64,000 nucleotides of DNA from Hippopus hippopus (GCA_946811185.2 OX328096.1:38266011-38330010); one strand, 5' to 3'. Positions 1-11,054 are shown, numbered from the stretch's first letter. The notes: generated from the sequence alone by a model not told the origin. Numbers and translations: made by a program.

Positions 1-380
1 TGAATTTGGATATTGATATGAAAGAATTCAATTTTTTTTTACTATACATAGAGTCAGGGTTTTACAGGAGCACATTTACTTCATCTCACACACAGAAATA
101 AGAAAGCAGGCCCATGTTAGATTTCTTGCACCTTTAATTTGGAATGCATAAAGTAAATAGATATGTCGCTAAAAAACATTCATCTATCAAACTACCATGG
201 TTACCGCAGCTTTCTGGATCCAGGTATAAATCATACAAATTTAATATTGTATTTCTGGCCAGTGATTTGAATGCAACCATTTCCATAAAAGTGCAGTGTT
301 TGAAAGTGTGATTTTAAGTTGTTAAAAAGATAATGGTTCTCTTAATCAGATATTTATAATCTGATTTAATATTGATAAAA
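1..380. other. no feature recognised
   Basis: AT-rich sequence before the Harbinger element. I see no coding, RNA or repeat signal in it. Confidence 0.5.
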
Positions 381-639
381 ACCAGTTTACACAGAGCCAT
401 TGCTGATAGATCGGTAGTTTTTTTAGCCAAAGTAGGGAGGGAACCGATGAAAACCTATTTACCTCTGATGTCACCTATTGGCCACCTATACTCAACCTAT
501 CAAAAGCTATTGCAAAAACATGAGTTTCGTCGTGAAAAGTTACTGATGTGGATTTTTGAATGTGTTCAGAATTCTGGATTGGTGAAAATAATGTACAAAT
601 AAGCCATTGACAACCTGTCTACCACCGATATCACTGATA

Positions 640-1506
640 GGCTACCAAAAAGCCACCGATGAAAAAAGCTGAGAATCGAGAGGCATTTTCAATCACTCTC
701 CTCCCTTTGTGGTGTCTGTAGTTGTGAGGTAGAACCTTGTCCTCGTAATCAGAAGGTCCCAAGTTCGATTCCCTGGAGCGGGTGTCAGCTTTGAAACCCT
801 TTATTGGCCCATGCACTAGGCTTGTGTACTGGTGCAGTTCCCAGGAAGCAGAAACGAGGGAGATAAGTAAAAGTTGAAAGAACTTGTTTCTCAATCGATG
901 TAAAATAAATGTTTAAACCAAAATCTTCTCGCTGTAGTTGGTGATCAGTTTCTCTCCTTCCAGGCCATATCTCCCATAGGGCTTCATTAAATAGGTCCTC
1001 AACTCAAAGGTGTCATCACCAAGAATGAGGAATGGCATATCATGGTCATAATTGGGAAGTGGTTCAGGAACTAGGAAGCCAATGGTATCACCTTCTAGCA
1101 ATTTGTGGAGCTCAGAGTCTGAGCATCAGCTTCAATCCGGGATCTAGGGCTTTCCACCAGTTGGTGTCTGGCTTTTGTAGTCTTGGCGTGAGGCGTTGCA
1201 ATAGCTTGTCGAACATTTTTGGGTTATCATCATATAGTTCTGGAAGGAGCTAGTGTAACCCTGTCTCAGCTCGGCAAGAATGGTGTTGTACTGCCGAAAC
1301 TGAAGCCTTCTCTCCCTGGTTAACTATGGCCTGGTCCACTGTCTCCTTTGTCTTCTACGACGGGGCCTATGTTTATACCTGGGCTGCTGGACTTGCTGAA
1401 TGGCCTGCCTGACAATGAGAAGGGCCTACTGCTGCAACAGGAGGTCAGACTGCTCGATTGCTTTTCCATCCTCCATGATGTCAGCCAGTGAAATGTAAGA
1501 ATTCAT
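640..1506 (-). pseudogene. HARBI1-like transposase pseudogene
   Basis: Reading right to left, a start-like MNSYISLADIMEDGK is followed by a basic stretch and WTRP, then RRLQFRQYNTILAELR. After a frame change comes NPKMFDKLLQRLTPRLQKPD and WWKALDPGLKL, then LILGDD, ELRTYLMKPYGRYGLEGEKL, and finally HHKGRRVIENA. This order matches the N-terminal and nuclease halves of Harbinger transposases. The glutamate of the VIENA block corresponds to the last catalytic residue of the family (recalled, not aligned). The part between DPGLKL and the LILGDD block is much shorter than usual, so an internal deletion is likely. There are at least two in-frame stops and one frameshift. A SINE at 725-931 splits the NY|R junction just before the RRVIENA motif. 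Confidence 0.75.
725..931 (+). mobile_element. tRNA-derived SINE inserted in the Harbinger pseudogene
   Basis: A B-box-like AAGTTCGATTCCCTGG follows a tRNA-like start. The unit is bounded by a 9-bp direct repeat, CTGTAGTTG, at 716-724 and 932-940. Removing the insert and one repeat copy joins the transposase reading frame (NY then RHHKGRR), which directly supports insertion here. The tail ends in an A/T-rich stretch. Confidence 0.7.
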
Positions 1507-1982
1507 CTGTTATCATCACTTATACATATTTTTTATTGAAAAAAACTGACAACAATTTATGACAAGAGATATGCAAGTTCATTATCACCAAGAGCACCAA
1601 CTGCTACCCATTACAACATATGTATCACCGACCATATCCGATAGAAAGTGTTTGACTATTGATCGAACACAGATTGATCACCCACATGCCCGACTTATTT
1701 ACACCAATTTACAAGCGATGAGAACCGATGGCATTTTAGCATTATAAGCGATGAAAACATCCTTGCCACCAGTCAGACCTGCACTGAGCAGCTATCTGTT
1801 ACCTACCAGCAACAGGTGAAATGTTTTCTAGACCAGTTAAACAACTATTTATCACCGATACATGTTTACACTAAACGCTTGAATTGAAGTCACCAATGAC
1901 AACTAATCAAAAACGTGGGAAATTTAAAATAATTTGACAAACTGGGAATGGATTTAAGACCGACGGTCTGTGTAAACGGGGT

Positions 1983-2763
1983 GAAAGACTTACACATTTT
2001 AAATAGTCAATAATGGTGTAAGGGCATTAAGATACTAGAAAAGGTACAGAGAAAGTGTCTCCAACTTTGTTCAAAGTAACTTTCAGTGGAGAAACAAGGA
2101 ATCAATGCTTATTTTGTCAAAATAATGCTAGTTTTTCCAAGTTGGAAATCCACCATGTTCCCATGATTTCAAAAATGTTCTTTATCTTTTCATGCCAGTG
2201 GGACAATAATTTTTTTCCCTTATTTAAAAAATCTTTGGTAGAAAACTGCATTAATGTTCTTTTTAGATAAAATGTACAGACAAAAACTGAATTTCAGGGT
2301 GGAGGCGAGCTCAGTATCAAAATAGTGTGTATTAAAGCATGTATCCAGATGTGACACTGTAAGTTGTTGACCAGTTTTTAGATGTATTCACATTAAAATG
2401 TTCCTCTTTGGTAAAAAAAGGCATGTCATGTGTAGTAGATAAGTCTTGGTGCTAGGTCAAAGCCACACAGAGGGGCCAGTGTGAAAGTGACATGCATTGT
2501 AATTTTTGAAGATTAACCTGACTATTCCCTCAGACCTATCAAAAAATATCTGTGTTTCGGGTTTCCCGACGCTACCTAGAAAATGCTGCCGACCCTAAAC
2601 TTACACTACAATTGAAAAACAAAAACTCTGTGTGATTTCAGTACATGGTCCATGAAAAAAGTTTCTGGAAAAAAAAATCCCTACCTACCCTTGAAAGCAA
2701 GCCTTTCATTGGATTGCTGACAGTAGTTACAGCCAAAAATTAGATACCCTGTGAAGCACAAGT
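1983..2763. other. no feature recognised
   Basis: No coding or repeat unit recognised. The ORF at 2055-2270 looks like chance: low complexity and no motif. Confidence 0.4.
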
Positions 2764-2991
2764 TTAACCCTTTACCACACGAACAGATTTTAGACCTGTC
2801 CCAATTGAAAGCATTTGCTGATGACAGTTTCAATGTGGCTCATATGAAATGAGTTTTCTTTGATAGGGTAGAAAACATTGTGGGAAAAGGAGAAAATGCT
2901 GGTAACCAGCATTTTCTCCTTTTCCCACAATGTTTTCAAAAGCCATCTCTTTCAGGGGTGTTAAAAGTCGTCATTGTGTGGGAAGGGTTAA
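2764..2991 (+). repeat. family-A palindromic MITE, near-intact copy (type copy)
   Basis: Bounded by TTAACCCTTTACCACAC at the left and a diverged inverted form ending GGGTTAA at the right. At 2871-2937 it has a perfect hairpin: 32-bp arms running from GAAAACATTG to TGCTGG around a TAA loop. In plus orientation the order is: terminal repeat, TTTTAGAC..TGTCC, AAGCATTTGC, GATAGGGTAGAAAACATTG, hairpin, CAAAAGCC, TTAAAA, terminal repeat. Non-coding, about 220-230 bp, with TTAA at both ends, so a TTAA-targeting (piggyBac-like) mobiliser is inferred. All family-A entries below refer to this copy. Confidence 0.85.
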
Positions 2992-3030
2992 GGCAATAAA
3001 TCCAATATCAAAGTTGAGCAATAATTGTAA

Positions 3031-3248
3031 AATTATTAGACTTGTCCATATTGCAAGTGTTTGCAGATGACAAAGCAAATCTATAATGTGGCTTGGGTAA
3101 TGATTTTCCTTTGAAAGTGTAGAAAAGATTGTGGGAAATGCTAAAAATGCTGATACATGTGATACTGGCATTTTTCCTTAACCCACAATGTTCCCAAAAA
3201 TCTGCCTCAGGGTTAGTAAAAACATTGAATTGTTTGGAAAGGTGTTAA
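3031..3248 (+). repeat. family-A MITE, diverged copy
   Basis: Starts at TATTAGACTTGTCC and ends at GGTGTTAA. The hairpin arms have diverged (GTGGGAAATGCTAAAAATGC). It lies head-to-tail just after the preceding copy. Confidence 0.65.
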
Positions 3249-3420
3249 GTTGCATAACAAAAGAATTTTGATTTTTTTTCTGGCTTTTAGAGATACTAAA
3301 TATAAGATTTACAAATAAATTAACAAGAAGCATATAAGATCTACAAATAAATTAACAAGAAGCCTATCTTTATTTTTTCTCAGGAAGTTGACTGTCTCAC
3401 CTGTATTTCATTGCATAAGT

Positions 3421-3600
3421 CAAAGTCAAGTCAAATCCTTTATTTGGCAAAAAACATTGTTTATAATGTTTCACTGCCTTGTGCAAAGGCAGAACATGAA
3501 TACATATGTTACAATATCAATTCCCATAAAATTATGATAAACAGGTGAAAAAGAGAAGATATTTGTATCAGTACAATTACCGGTATATGTTTAGTAAAAA
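3421..3600 (-). repeat. possible LINE 3' tail, minus strand
   Basis: TTTATTTGGCAAAAAACATTG and the following text resemble the segment near 39347 (TTTTATTGGCAATGTTTGAC). Shared tail-like sequence in minus orientation suggests a retroelement 3' end. No coding part is present. Confidence 0.3.
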
Positions 3601-3658
3601 AAATGAGACATGTTATTTTCAATTTGAGGTCTGGCAGGGATTACTAAAATGTTTTACC

Positions 3659-4860
3659 TTTTTAGCTCACCTGAGCACAAAGTGCTCAAGGTGAGCTTTT
3701 GTGATCGTGCTGTGTCCGTCGTCCGTCGTCAACTTTTACCTTGTGTACGTTCTAGAGGCCACATTTTCAGTTCCATACTTGTGAAATTTGGTCAGAATGT
3801 TTGTCTTGATGATATCTCAGACGAGTTCGATAATGGGTCATGTGGAGTCAAAAACTAGGTCACTAGGTCAAATCTTGGAAAAACCTTGTGTATGCTCTAG
3901 AGGCCACATTTTCAGTCCAAAACTCCTGAAATTTGGTCAGAATGTTTGTCTCGATAATTTCTCGGACGAGATCGAAAATAGGTCATGTGGGGTCAAAAAC
4001 TAGGTCATTAGGTCAAATCTTAGAAAAACCTTGTGTACGCTCTAGAGGCCACATTTACAATCCAAAACTCCTGAAACTTGGTCAGAATGTTTGTCTTGAT
4101 GATATCTCGAACGAGTTTGAAAATGGGTCATGTAGGGTCAAAAACTAGGTCACTAGGTCAAATCATAGAAAAACCTTGTGTACGCTCTAGAAACCACATT
4201 TTCAGTCCAATACTTATGGAAGTGTGTCAGAATGCTTTTCTTCATGTTATCTCAAAGCAGTTTTAAAATGGGTTATGTCAGGTCAAAAACTAGGTCACTG
4301 GGACCAATCTTTGAAAAAAACTTGTGTACACTCTAGAGGCCACATTTTCAGTCCAATACTCGTGAAAGTTGGTCAGAATGTTTTTCTTGATAACATCTTG
4401 GATGAGTTTGAAAATGGGTCATGTCAGGTCAGTAACTAGGTCACTTGGTCAAATCTTTGAAAAACTTTGTGTATGCTTTAGAGGCCACATTTTCAGTCCA
4501 TTACTTATGAAACTTGCTCAGAATGTTTGTTTTGATGACATCTTAAATGACTTTGAAAATGGGTCAGGGCAGGGGAAAAACTAGGTCACTAGGTCAAATC
4601 TTAGAAAAACCTTATATTCATTCAAGAGGCCACAATTCAAGTTCAATACTCATGAAACTTGGTCAAAATGTTTGTCTTGATGACATCTTGGATGAGTCGA
4701 GAAAAACCTTGTGTACAAGCTACAGGCCAAATTTTCAGTCCAATAATTATGAAAGATTGTTAGAATGTTTGTCATAATATCTCGAAAGAGATTTAAAATG
4801 GATCATGTTTGGTCAAAAGGCTCAGGTGAGCGACTTCAGGGCCATCGTGGCCCTTTTGTT
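3659..4860 (+). mobile_element. 145-bp tandem-array element (pearl/HINE-like), copy 1
   Basis: Begins TTTTTAGCTCACCTGAGCAC, where GCTCACCTGAGCAC pairs with GTGCTCAAGGTGAGC as a 5' hairpin, followed by GTCC/GTC microsatellite. Then come about eight units of about 145 bp. Each contains CTTGTGTACGCTCTAGAGG, a GGTCAGAATGTTTGTCTTGA block and ACTAGGTCACTAGGTCAAAT. The last unit runs into a terminal GGGCCATCGTGGCCC hairpin and TTTTGTT. The structure resembles non-autonomous Helitron/Helentron-related 'pearl' elements of bivalves, by analogy. ORFs of 71 codons recurring every 145 bp are a by-product of the repeat. Confidence 0.8.
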
Positions 4861-5420
4861 GGTTGAAAGTCGAGTTTCTGTGGGGTTTTATTATCGTCCC
4901 TTGAACTAGGGGCAGGTACTGGCCCGACTGTGCTTTCGGAAGTAATAATTTAAACAGCCATTGCCCTTTTTCGCCCCAATGAGGCTTCCAAAATAATCAG
5001 AAAATTGCTTAATTGCGATGTTGATGATCAGTGGAGGCTCAAAGAATCGTAACATCTGGTACCCGTTTTTTCTTTCGAAACTGTCTGATACGAAGATCGA
5101 TAACAGGCTACCAGTTTTATCTTTACCAAAAACATCTGTCGGTTTCGTGATAGATTTTTACAAGAAAGCTCGGTATAATGTTTATTGAGGAGAAAAAGCA
5201 GAAATGGACGTAAAGGACTGTACTTCCTGGGTCCAACACTTGACTATCGAGTGTGCCCGATGGGCCTGAGGTTGGTTTTGAATTGTGCCATCTCGGACTT
5301 TATGGGGTCTATGGCGCATTGGCACGCTCTAGATTGAACACTGAGTCTCTTTTCTCCCCCCCCTTCAATGTGCAAAAGTTGAATTATTTGTACTACAAAT
5401 ATTTCAACAATGAGTAAGAT
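4861..5420. other. unassigned stretch of higher GC
   Basis: Less AT-rich than its surroundings and free of the repeats seen elsewhere. It contains CpG-bearing sequence and a short ATG frame (MDVKDCTSWVQHLTIECARWA). It could be the remains of an element end or a short unique segment. No function can be assigned. Confidence 0.3.
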
Positions 5421-5651
5421 TTAACTCTTCAGCAGACAACAGAATTTAAGATAAGTCTATGTGGGAATTATTTGCAGAAGACAAATTATATGACTGTCTC
5501 AAATGATAGAATTTCCCTTTCAAAGGGTAGGAAACATTGCGGGAAAAAGAGAAAATGCTGGGTACCAGCATTTTCTCCTTGTCCCATAATGTTTTTTAAT
5601 TTTTTTTTTTGTTGCCTGACTAAAATACTGGATTGTTTGATAAAGGGTTAA
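5421..5651 (+). repeat. family-A MITE
   Basis: TTAACTCTTCAGCAGAC at the left and GATAAAGGGTTAA at the right. The central palindrome has a GGGTACC centre instead of GGTAACC, and a T-run replaces part of the right inner arm. Confidence 0.8.
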
Positions 5652-6655
5652 GCAAGTTTGCCTAAAGTGTTGAGTTGCTACAAAAGACCTCAATACCGCA
5701 ATGCAGGTCAATGATTTACAATACCTTTCCTCTTTTGTTATTGTAGTTTATCTCTGGACTCAAAAGAAATGAAATTGACATTTTTATTGTATAAGATTAT
5801 ATTATAAGACCTGAATATTGCATTTTCATTTAAACTTGGGAGTTGCTGCACATGCACTTTGTTTTTGACAAACTTGGCCCTCTGTAACCAAATAATTAAG
5901 ACAAAGTGCCCAACAGTATTACCAGCCAAGCCTCACACATCCCTGCCATTTGCCTGTATTTTTCATGTGTTTTTAAGATAGCATTGAAAAAGTTACTTTC
6001 ATCATGTTCTAGGGTAGTAGTCTTTGATATTATATGATGAAGCTAGGTTAGAGTTTGGTTTGAAAAAGTTTCTGTGTAACACTGGCATGTTTCCCAGTTT
6101 ATGCCAGCAAGACCTGGCAGCATTTCTCCTTTTCCCAACTTATACACGTTTAAGATGTATTCCTGTTCTAAACATCTGGACTTTATTTCACACACCTTTA
6201 ATAAATTTCCAGAAAAATCTGATTTTAATACAGGTATAACACAATTATCATAATTATTTTTGGGGCTAAATCCTTAGAGTGAAATGAAAATGGCCATTTC
6301 CAGTAGGGAAACTAAGACCTGTGAAATATTTTCAAAGCTGTTTTGGTTAGAGTAGCAGACAGTGTAGATTCAAAATAAATCTACATGTTGCGTGCAGTCT
6401 GATTCTAATTGACACTGCAAAACAACAGTTACTGATATTGTAAGAAAGGCCAATAGGGTTTACACTTTACTTGGCTCTGGAAAAGTGATGTTAACTTAAG
6501 GTTATTATTCAGTAATTTAAGAACTTAATTCCTTACAAATGGTGGGAAAAAAATAATTAACTGCAAATAGCTTGACTAAATATTAGGCTTTCCTCCTTTT
6601 CTTGAATCAGAAGAGAACAGAAAGATTTAAACTTGAAAGAGGAAATAGCATTGAA
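5652..6655. other. no gene; B-type fragment near 6345-6425
   Basis: About 1 kb of AT-rich sequence. GCAGACAGTGTAGATTC and GCAGTCTGATTCTAATTGAC near 6350-6410 resemble the middle of family-B MITEs. Nothing else recognised. Confidence 0.35.
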
Positions 6656-6661
6656 AGGGTG

Positions 6662-6897
6662 GTTGATAACAAAATTATAGACTCTTTCATATTGAAAGAA
6701 TTATTTGCAGACAACAAAATTTATTTCATCTCAAATGACACACACAGGATTTGTCTTTGAAAGGGTAGAAGAAAGAATGATGGGAATGTGACAAAATTCT
6801 GGTTACTTGCAGTTTCTCCCTGTCCCACAATGTTTTCAAGAGCCTTCTTCTCCGGGGTCATGATCATTAAAAGTACATGAGAATTTGATAAAGGGTA
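6662..6897 (+). repeat. family-A MITE, diverged
   Basis: Retains AATTATTTGCAGACAAC, TTTGAAAGGGTAGAA and TCCCACAATGTTTTCAAGAG. The left hairpin arm has decayed. Confidence 0.6.
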
Positions 6898-7516
6898 CAT
6901 TCAGTCTAGTCTGACACCTGGGGTAAAGTAAATAAAAGGTATGGGTAATTAGGTGGAACTTATTTTGAATCTTTCCTTCAGTTTTCCCACCAGCTTTTTA
7001 TTTCAAGGGTACACTTACCCCCTGAGCTGTGATTTCATATTAGAGTGTATGACCATGATAGTTCCCAACTAGAGGTCAATCCAAATTGATGATTTGCAGC
7101 AAAAAAGTATAGTATATTAAGATGTTTATGCAAATATACAGCTTAAAGTCATTAAAAAAGCTGAAAAGGCAGTCTGAAGTGACTTTGATTGGACAATGTC
7201 AAAGAGACATTTTGTTGTGTCATGGGTTTCCGCGTTTTTTGCAGTGATCAATTTTTCATGTCTGTTACTTTCTGGATAGGTATTTCCACAAAAATTTTGA
7301 CAAAAATTTGTCAATAAGGATAACAAGTAACTTCAAAACCTGTCATTTTACACAAGATAAGTGGATAATGGCCTTTTCTGTCCATGTATTTTCTTGCATG
7401 AGGTCTGGCGTGTAACCAATTTTTGTTACGTGAATTTCTATTCTATGACGTGAGTTATGCAATAATTTGCATGAGTGGGAATACTGTTCCCTACTTCAAA
7501 CTTATATGCTGTCATT

Positions 7517-8035
7517 CATCTTCGCAAGCCAAGGATACTAACTCCACTTTGTTCGTTACGTACCCTTGACCGCTTGCCTCTTTAAAAATCGAAACTCCCG
7601 CTGCGCCACCTATCGAATATCACGAGTTGCATAACCTTTGCTGATGTTATTTCTGACCAATCAAAATGCTTGTAATAAAATTTGTTAGGCTATGCATCAA
7701 AACAAGACGAACAGACATACGATGATTCGCAATCATTTGACTGTGGAACCCGTCCTAATATTTCACATAATTGATCGCAAACTATAAAAAAACTCATTAA
7801 ATATCTATCGTCTACTCTTTTTTGGCAAATTTTCGTCACAAACACGACAACTTTCGTTTTTGACGGGCGCCGCCATTATTGTTTTCTGTTTTGCGAAAGA
7901 TTTCTTGTTACGGATGGTTTGATTGGACGTGATGGGTTTTGATCGCATCCAATGAAATGGCGCAGCGGGAGCTTCGATTTTTAAAGAGGCAAGCGGCCAA
8001 GGGTACTACCTTAGTATCCTTGGCTTGCGAAGATG
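7517..8035. mobile_element. Mutator-like non-autonomous element with long TIRs
   Basis: The outer 25 bp of each end (7517-7541 and 8011-8035) are exact inverted repeats, starting CATCTTCGCAAGCCAAGG. After an unequal spacer the inverted repeat resumes with TACCCTTG and GCTTGCCTCTTTAAAAATCG up to CCCGCTGCGCCA, with two mismatches in about 49 bp. A 9-bp direct repeat GCTGTCATT flanks it exactly at 7508-7516 and 8036-8044. Long TIRs with a 9-bp duplication are typical of Mutator-like elements. The interior has no transposase and includes a GC-rich patch (GACGGGCGCCGCCATT) of unknown origin. Confidence 0.8.
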
Positions 8036-8247
8036 GCTGTCATTGGGCCATATCCACTATTCTATTTACTGTTTTGTTTCTAAATTCAAGGTCTAGCCCC
8101 TGATTGGCTGAGATATTCTGTCGCAACCAATTAGATGGCCAGTGTTAAACTTTAAAATTAGAATAAAATTTTTGAAAGGTTTTTGGATAATAATGGGACA
8201 AAAAAATTTTTTTATCCTCAAATCAGGTTTTTTATATCTCTTGATAT

Positions 8248-8546
8248 GCCGAGCCCCGGTAGCTCAGTCGGTAGCGTGTAGGACTTGAGAACACGGGGTC
8301 CAGGGTTCGATCCCTGGCTACGACCTCTGGCTCGGCCAATTTCCTTCTGAGGATTGATGATAGTCACTGCGACAGGATTCATTCCTCTCTCACTGCTGAC
8401 CATTGTTTCGATGATGATAATGTGGGAAAGCAGCCAGTGGCTTGGAAAGGAAATTGTGCGGAGTACTGGTAAAAGATACTCCAGGAATGCATGGATAGGT
8501 GCACTGGCCGCCACGATATAACTGAAATAATGTTAAACACCATACA
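8248..8546 (+). mobile_element. full-length tRNA-derived SINE
   Basis: The head resembles a tRNA gene: GGTAGCTCAGTCGGTAGCG (A box) and GGGTTCGATCCCTGG (B box with T-arm pairing). The body includes CTCTCACTGCTGACC, GTGGGAAAGCAGCCAGTGGC and CATGGATAGGTGCACTGGCC. It ends AACTGAAATAATGTTAAACA. A 14-bp direct repeat, ATATCTCTTGATAT, lies at 8234-8247 and 8547-8560, so this copy has exact ends. Pol III transcription is expected of the class. The minus-strand ORF across it is incidental. Confidence 0.9.
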
Positions 8547-8802
8547 ATATCTCTTGATATATTGTATGGGGCATTATCACTCAGAATCAGACTTCAGACT
8601 TCCTGTGAAGTCCGATCCTTATCTTAATCTTGATATACTCTGATGCAATAAGTCAGAATTGTCTTGTATTAATTGTACCAATTAATAGAACTAGCTATAA
8701 ATTTCATAGCAATCATATAGAAACTGTGCGGTTATACTCAGTGAAAAGGTGCAGTTTTGGGCTTCTAAATAGTTGGTCATTTTACATAGGTAACTCTGTC
8801 CA

Positions 8803-9701
8803 TTTTTAGCTCACCTTAGTACAAAGAGCTCAAGGTGGATATTTGTGATTGTGCTGTGTCCAGCATCCGGCATGCATCGTCTCTCATGCGGTCATCAACA
8901 TTTACCTTGTGTGCACTGTAGAGGCCACATTTTCAGCCTGATATTCATGAAACTTGGTCAGAATGTTTGTCTTGATGAATGTTGGACAAGTTTAAAATTG
9001 GGTCATGTCAGAAAAGTAGGTCACTAGGCCAAATCTGAGAGAAACTTTGTGTGCAACCTAGAGGCCACATTTTTAGCCTAATACTCTTAAAATTTGGTCA
9101 GAATGTTTGTCTTAATGATATCTAGGAGTCAAAAAGGAGTCATCTTAGGTCAAAAAGTAGGTCACTGGGCCAAATCTTAAAAAAGCCTTGTGTACTCTGA
9201 AGAGGCCATATTTTCAGCCTGATATTCATGAAACTTTGTCAGAATGTTTGTCTAGATTATATTATGGACATGTATGAACTTGGGTCACATTAGGTCAAAG
9301 AGTAGGTCACTGGGCCAAATCTTAAAAATGCCTTATGTGCACTGTAGAGGCCATATTTTCAGCCTGATACTCTGGAAACTTGGTCAGAATGTTTGTCATG
9401 ATAATGTCTTGGACAGGTTCAAAATTGGGTTCTGTTCAGTAAAAGAGTAGGTCACTGGCCAAATCTTAGAGAAACTTTGTGTGCACTCAAGAGGCTATAT
9501 TTTCAGCCTGATATTCATGAAACTTGGTCAGAGTGTTGGTCTTGATGATATCTCTGACAAGTTCAAAAGATGGTCAAGTTAGTCAAAAGGTAGGTCACTT
9601 AGAAGCATGTGTTTAACATCATTAAAACCATGATCTCTAGCCTTATCAACCATAGATGACTTTACTCGGATGAGCGCTGTAGGCCCAATGGCCCTCTTGT
9701 T
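8803..9701 (+). mobile_element. 145-bp tandem-array element, copy 2
   Basis: Starts TTTTTAGCTCACCTTAGTAC, with GAGCTCAAGG completing a weaker hairpin. Units contain CTTGGTCAGAATGTTTGTCT and AGTAGGTCACTGGGCCAAAT. It ends AGGCCCAATGGCCCTCTTGTT. It is more diverged than the copies at 3659 and 40538, with GGGCCAAAT-type units shared with the copy at 21883. Confidence 0.75.
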
Positions 9702-9810
9702 ATTACATCAGATGTGACTTCATTGAACTGGTTTGAATTAGAATATTGGTAATCAACGTGTGCAATTGATCATGTAACATTCCCAGAAGCCTTTGTGAAA
9801 CTCTGGCAGA

Positions 9811-10022
9811 GCCCAAGTAGGTCAGTCGGTAGCTTACAGGACTTGAGAACAGGGGGTCGTGGGTTCCATCCCTGACTCGGCCAGTTTCTTTCCAAGGATT
9901 AATGATAGCCATTGCAACAGAATTTATTCCTCTCTCACTGCTGACCACTGTTTCGAGGATGGTTATGTGGGAAAGCAGCCAGTGGCTTGGAAAGAATATT
10001 GTGCGGAGTACTGGTCAAAGAG
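9811..10022 (+). mobile_element. tRNA-derived SINE, 3' truncated
   Basis: Same family as the SINE at 8248: GTAGGTCAGTCGGTAGC, GTGGGTTCCATCCC, CTCTCACTGCTGACCACTG and GTGGGAAAGCAGCCAGTGGC. It stops after GTGCGGAGTACTGG and lacks the 3' end. Confidence 0.8.
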
Positions 10023-10033
10023 ACTTCACTCTT

Positions 10034-10195
10034 TAAATGTGGCTTAAATGATAACACTTTCCTTCAAAAGGATTGAAAGTGTTGTGGAAAAATGGAATAA
10101 TGCTTGTGACCAGCTTTTTTTTCATTTTCGCACAGTATTTCAAATGTTTTATTTTTCATGGTTGTTAAAATATGTGGTTGTTTTGTAAAGGGTCA
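10034..10195 (+). repeat. family-A MITE, 5' part missing
   Basis: Begins inside the element (AAATGTGGCTTAAATGAT) right after a truncated SINE. The hairpin is weakened. It ends TTTTGTAAAGGGTCA. Confidence 0.6.
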
Positions 10196-10440
10196 AAGTC
10201 TTGCATTATCTTTGTGATGTCCTATAAACATGGGTATGCAAATAAAAGTTTATCAATTATTCATGCCTCTTGTCACACACAAAAAAAAGAAAGCGAGGTA
10301 CAAATCAAGTGTTTACAATGATAATAAACAAATTTATCCATTCTTCCTTGAGATGATTTTATCACTCATCTGTCAACCACTGACATGACATTGTAAAGTC
10401 AGGGTTTTCTCTTGCTCTTTAAACCATACTGCTGACTCTT

Positions 10441-10644
10441 TGTAAAACAACCAAATTTTAGACTTAATGAATCTGAAAGCAAAAATTTATTGCTGATGAC
10501 AAATCAAATATGGTCAAGATAATGTGATTTGATAAAAATGTTGTGGGAACAGGAAAAAATGCTGGTGACCAGCTCATATTCCTTTTTCCCACAATGTTTT
10601 CAAAGGCCCTATTTCTAATGCTTGGGATTGTTTGTTAAAGGTTG
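10441..10644 (+). repeat. family-A MITE
   Basis: CAACCAAATTTTAGACTT at the left, GTGGGAACAGGAAAAAATGC..TTCCCACAATG in the middle, GTTAAAGGTTGA at the right. Confidence 0.7.
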
Positions 10645-11054
10645 AAAATAACAAAATGACTTTCCAGACAAGAACATTTTTGGCAGAATGTGTCAAGATG
10701 AATGTCCAAACAAGAACATTTTTGGTAGAATTTTGATACTCTAAACATAATTTTGTTATAAAGAAGGCTTGTTGTTATTGTATAATTTAAAATATGCGAT
10801 CTTAATATGTACCATAGATAGCTTTTGGAATTATTGCAGGAAAAAAAAATTTGTTTGTTAGGTGCCATACTGCTCTTTGTCATATGGACTATGGATTTAA
10901 ATTTTACAAAAAAAAAATATTGCACATAAGATTAAACTGTCTAGCAATGAAATGATGTCTTTAGAGTTTGAGTTCACAGAGTATTTCACATGAAAGTAAA
11001 TGTTACAGCAAATAAATAATGTTCTTTGAACAAAAAGTTGGACAATATTTTGAG

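Larger units (their letters stand above)
381..1982 (-). mobile_element. decayed PIF/Harbinger DNA transposon
   Basis: Imperfect terminal inverted repeats share the core GTTTACACAGA near 385-395 and, inverted, near 1967-1977. Between them, on the minus strand, are fragments of a HARBI1-like nuclease. The ends on both sides contain scattered ACCGAT-type motifs, which look like subterminal repeats. No clear 3-bp target duplication can be read. The element is non-functional: it has stops, a frameshift, an internal deletion and a SINE inside it. Element class is inferred from the protein; the ends come directly from the sequence. Confidence 0.75.

Noticed and set aside
2871..2937. Rho-independent terminator
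   Set aside because: A strong hairpin, but in animal DNA and present in many MITE copies; terminator logic does not apply.
3649..4777. Series of 71-codon ORFs with similar proteins (also at 40696-42727 and 21826-22922)
   Set aside because: They recur every 145 bp, shift frame from unit to unit and overlap. They are translations of a non-coding tandem repeat.
8218..8514. 98-codon minus-strand ORF, with similar ones at 9703-9948 and 12867-13112
   Set aside because: All are antisense readings of the same tRNA-derived SINE.
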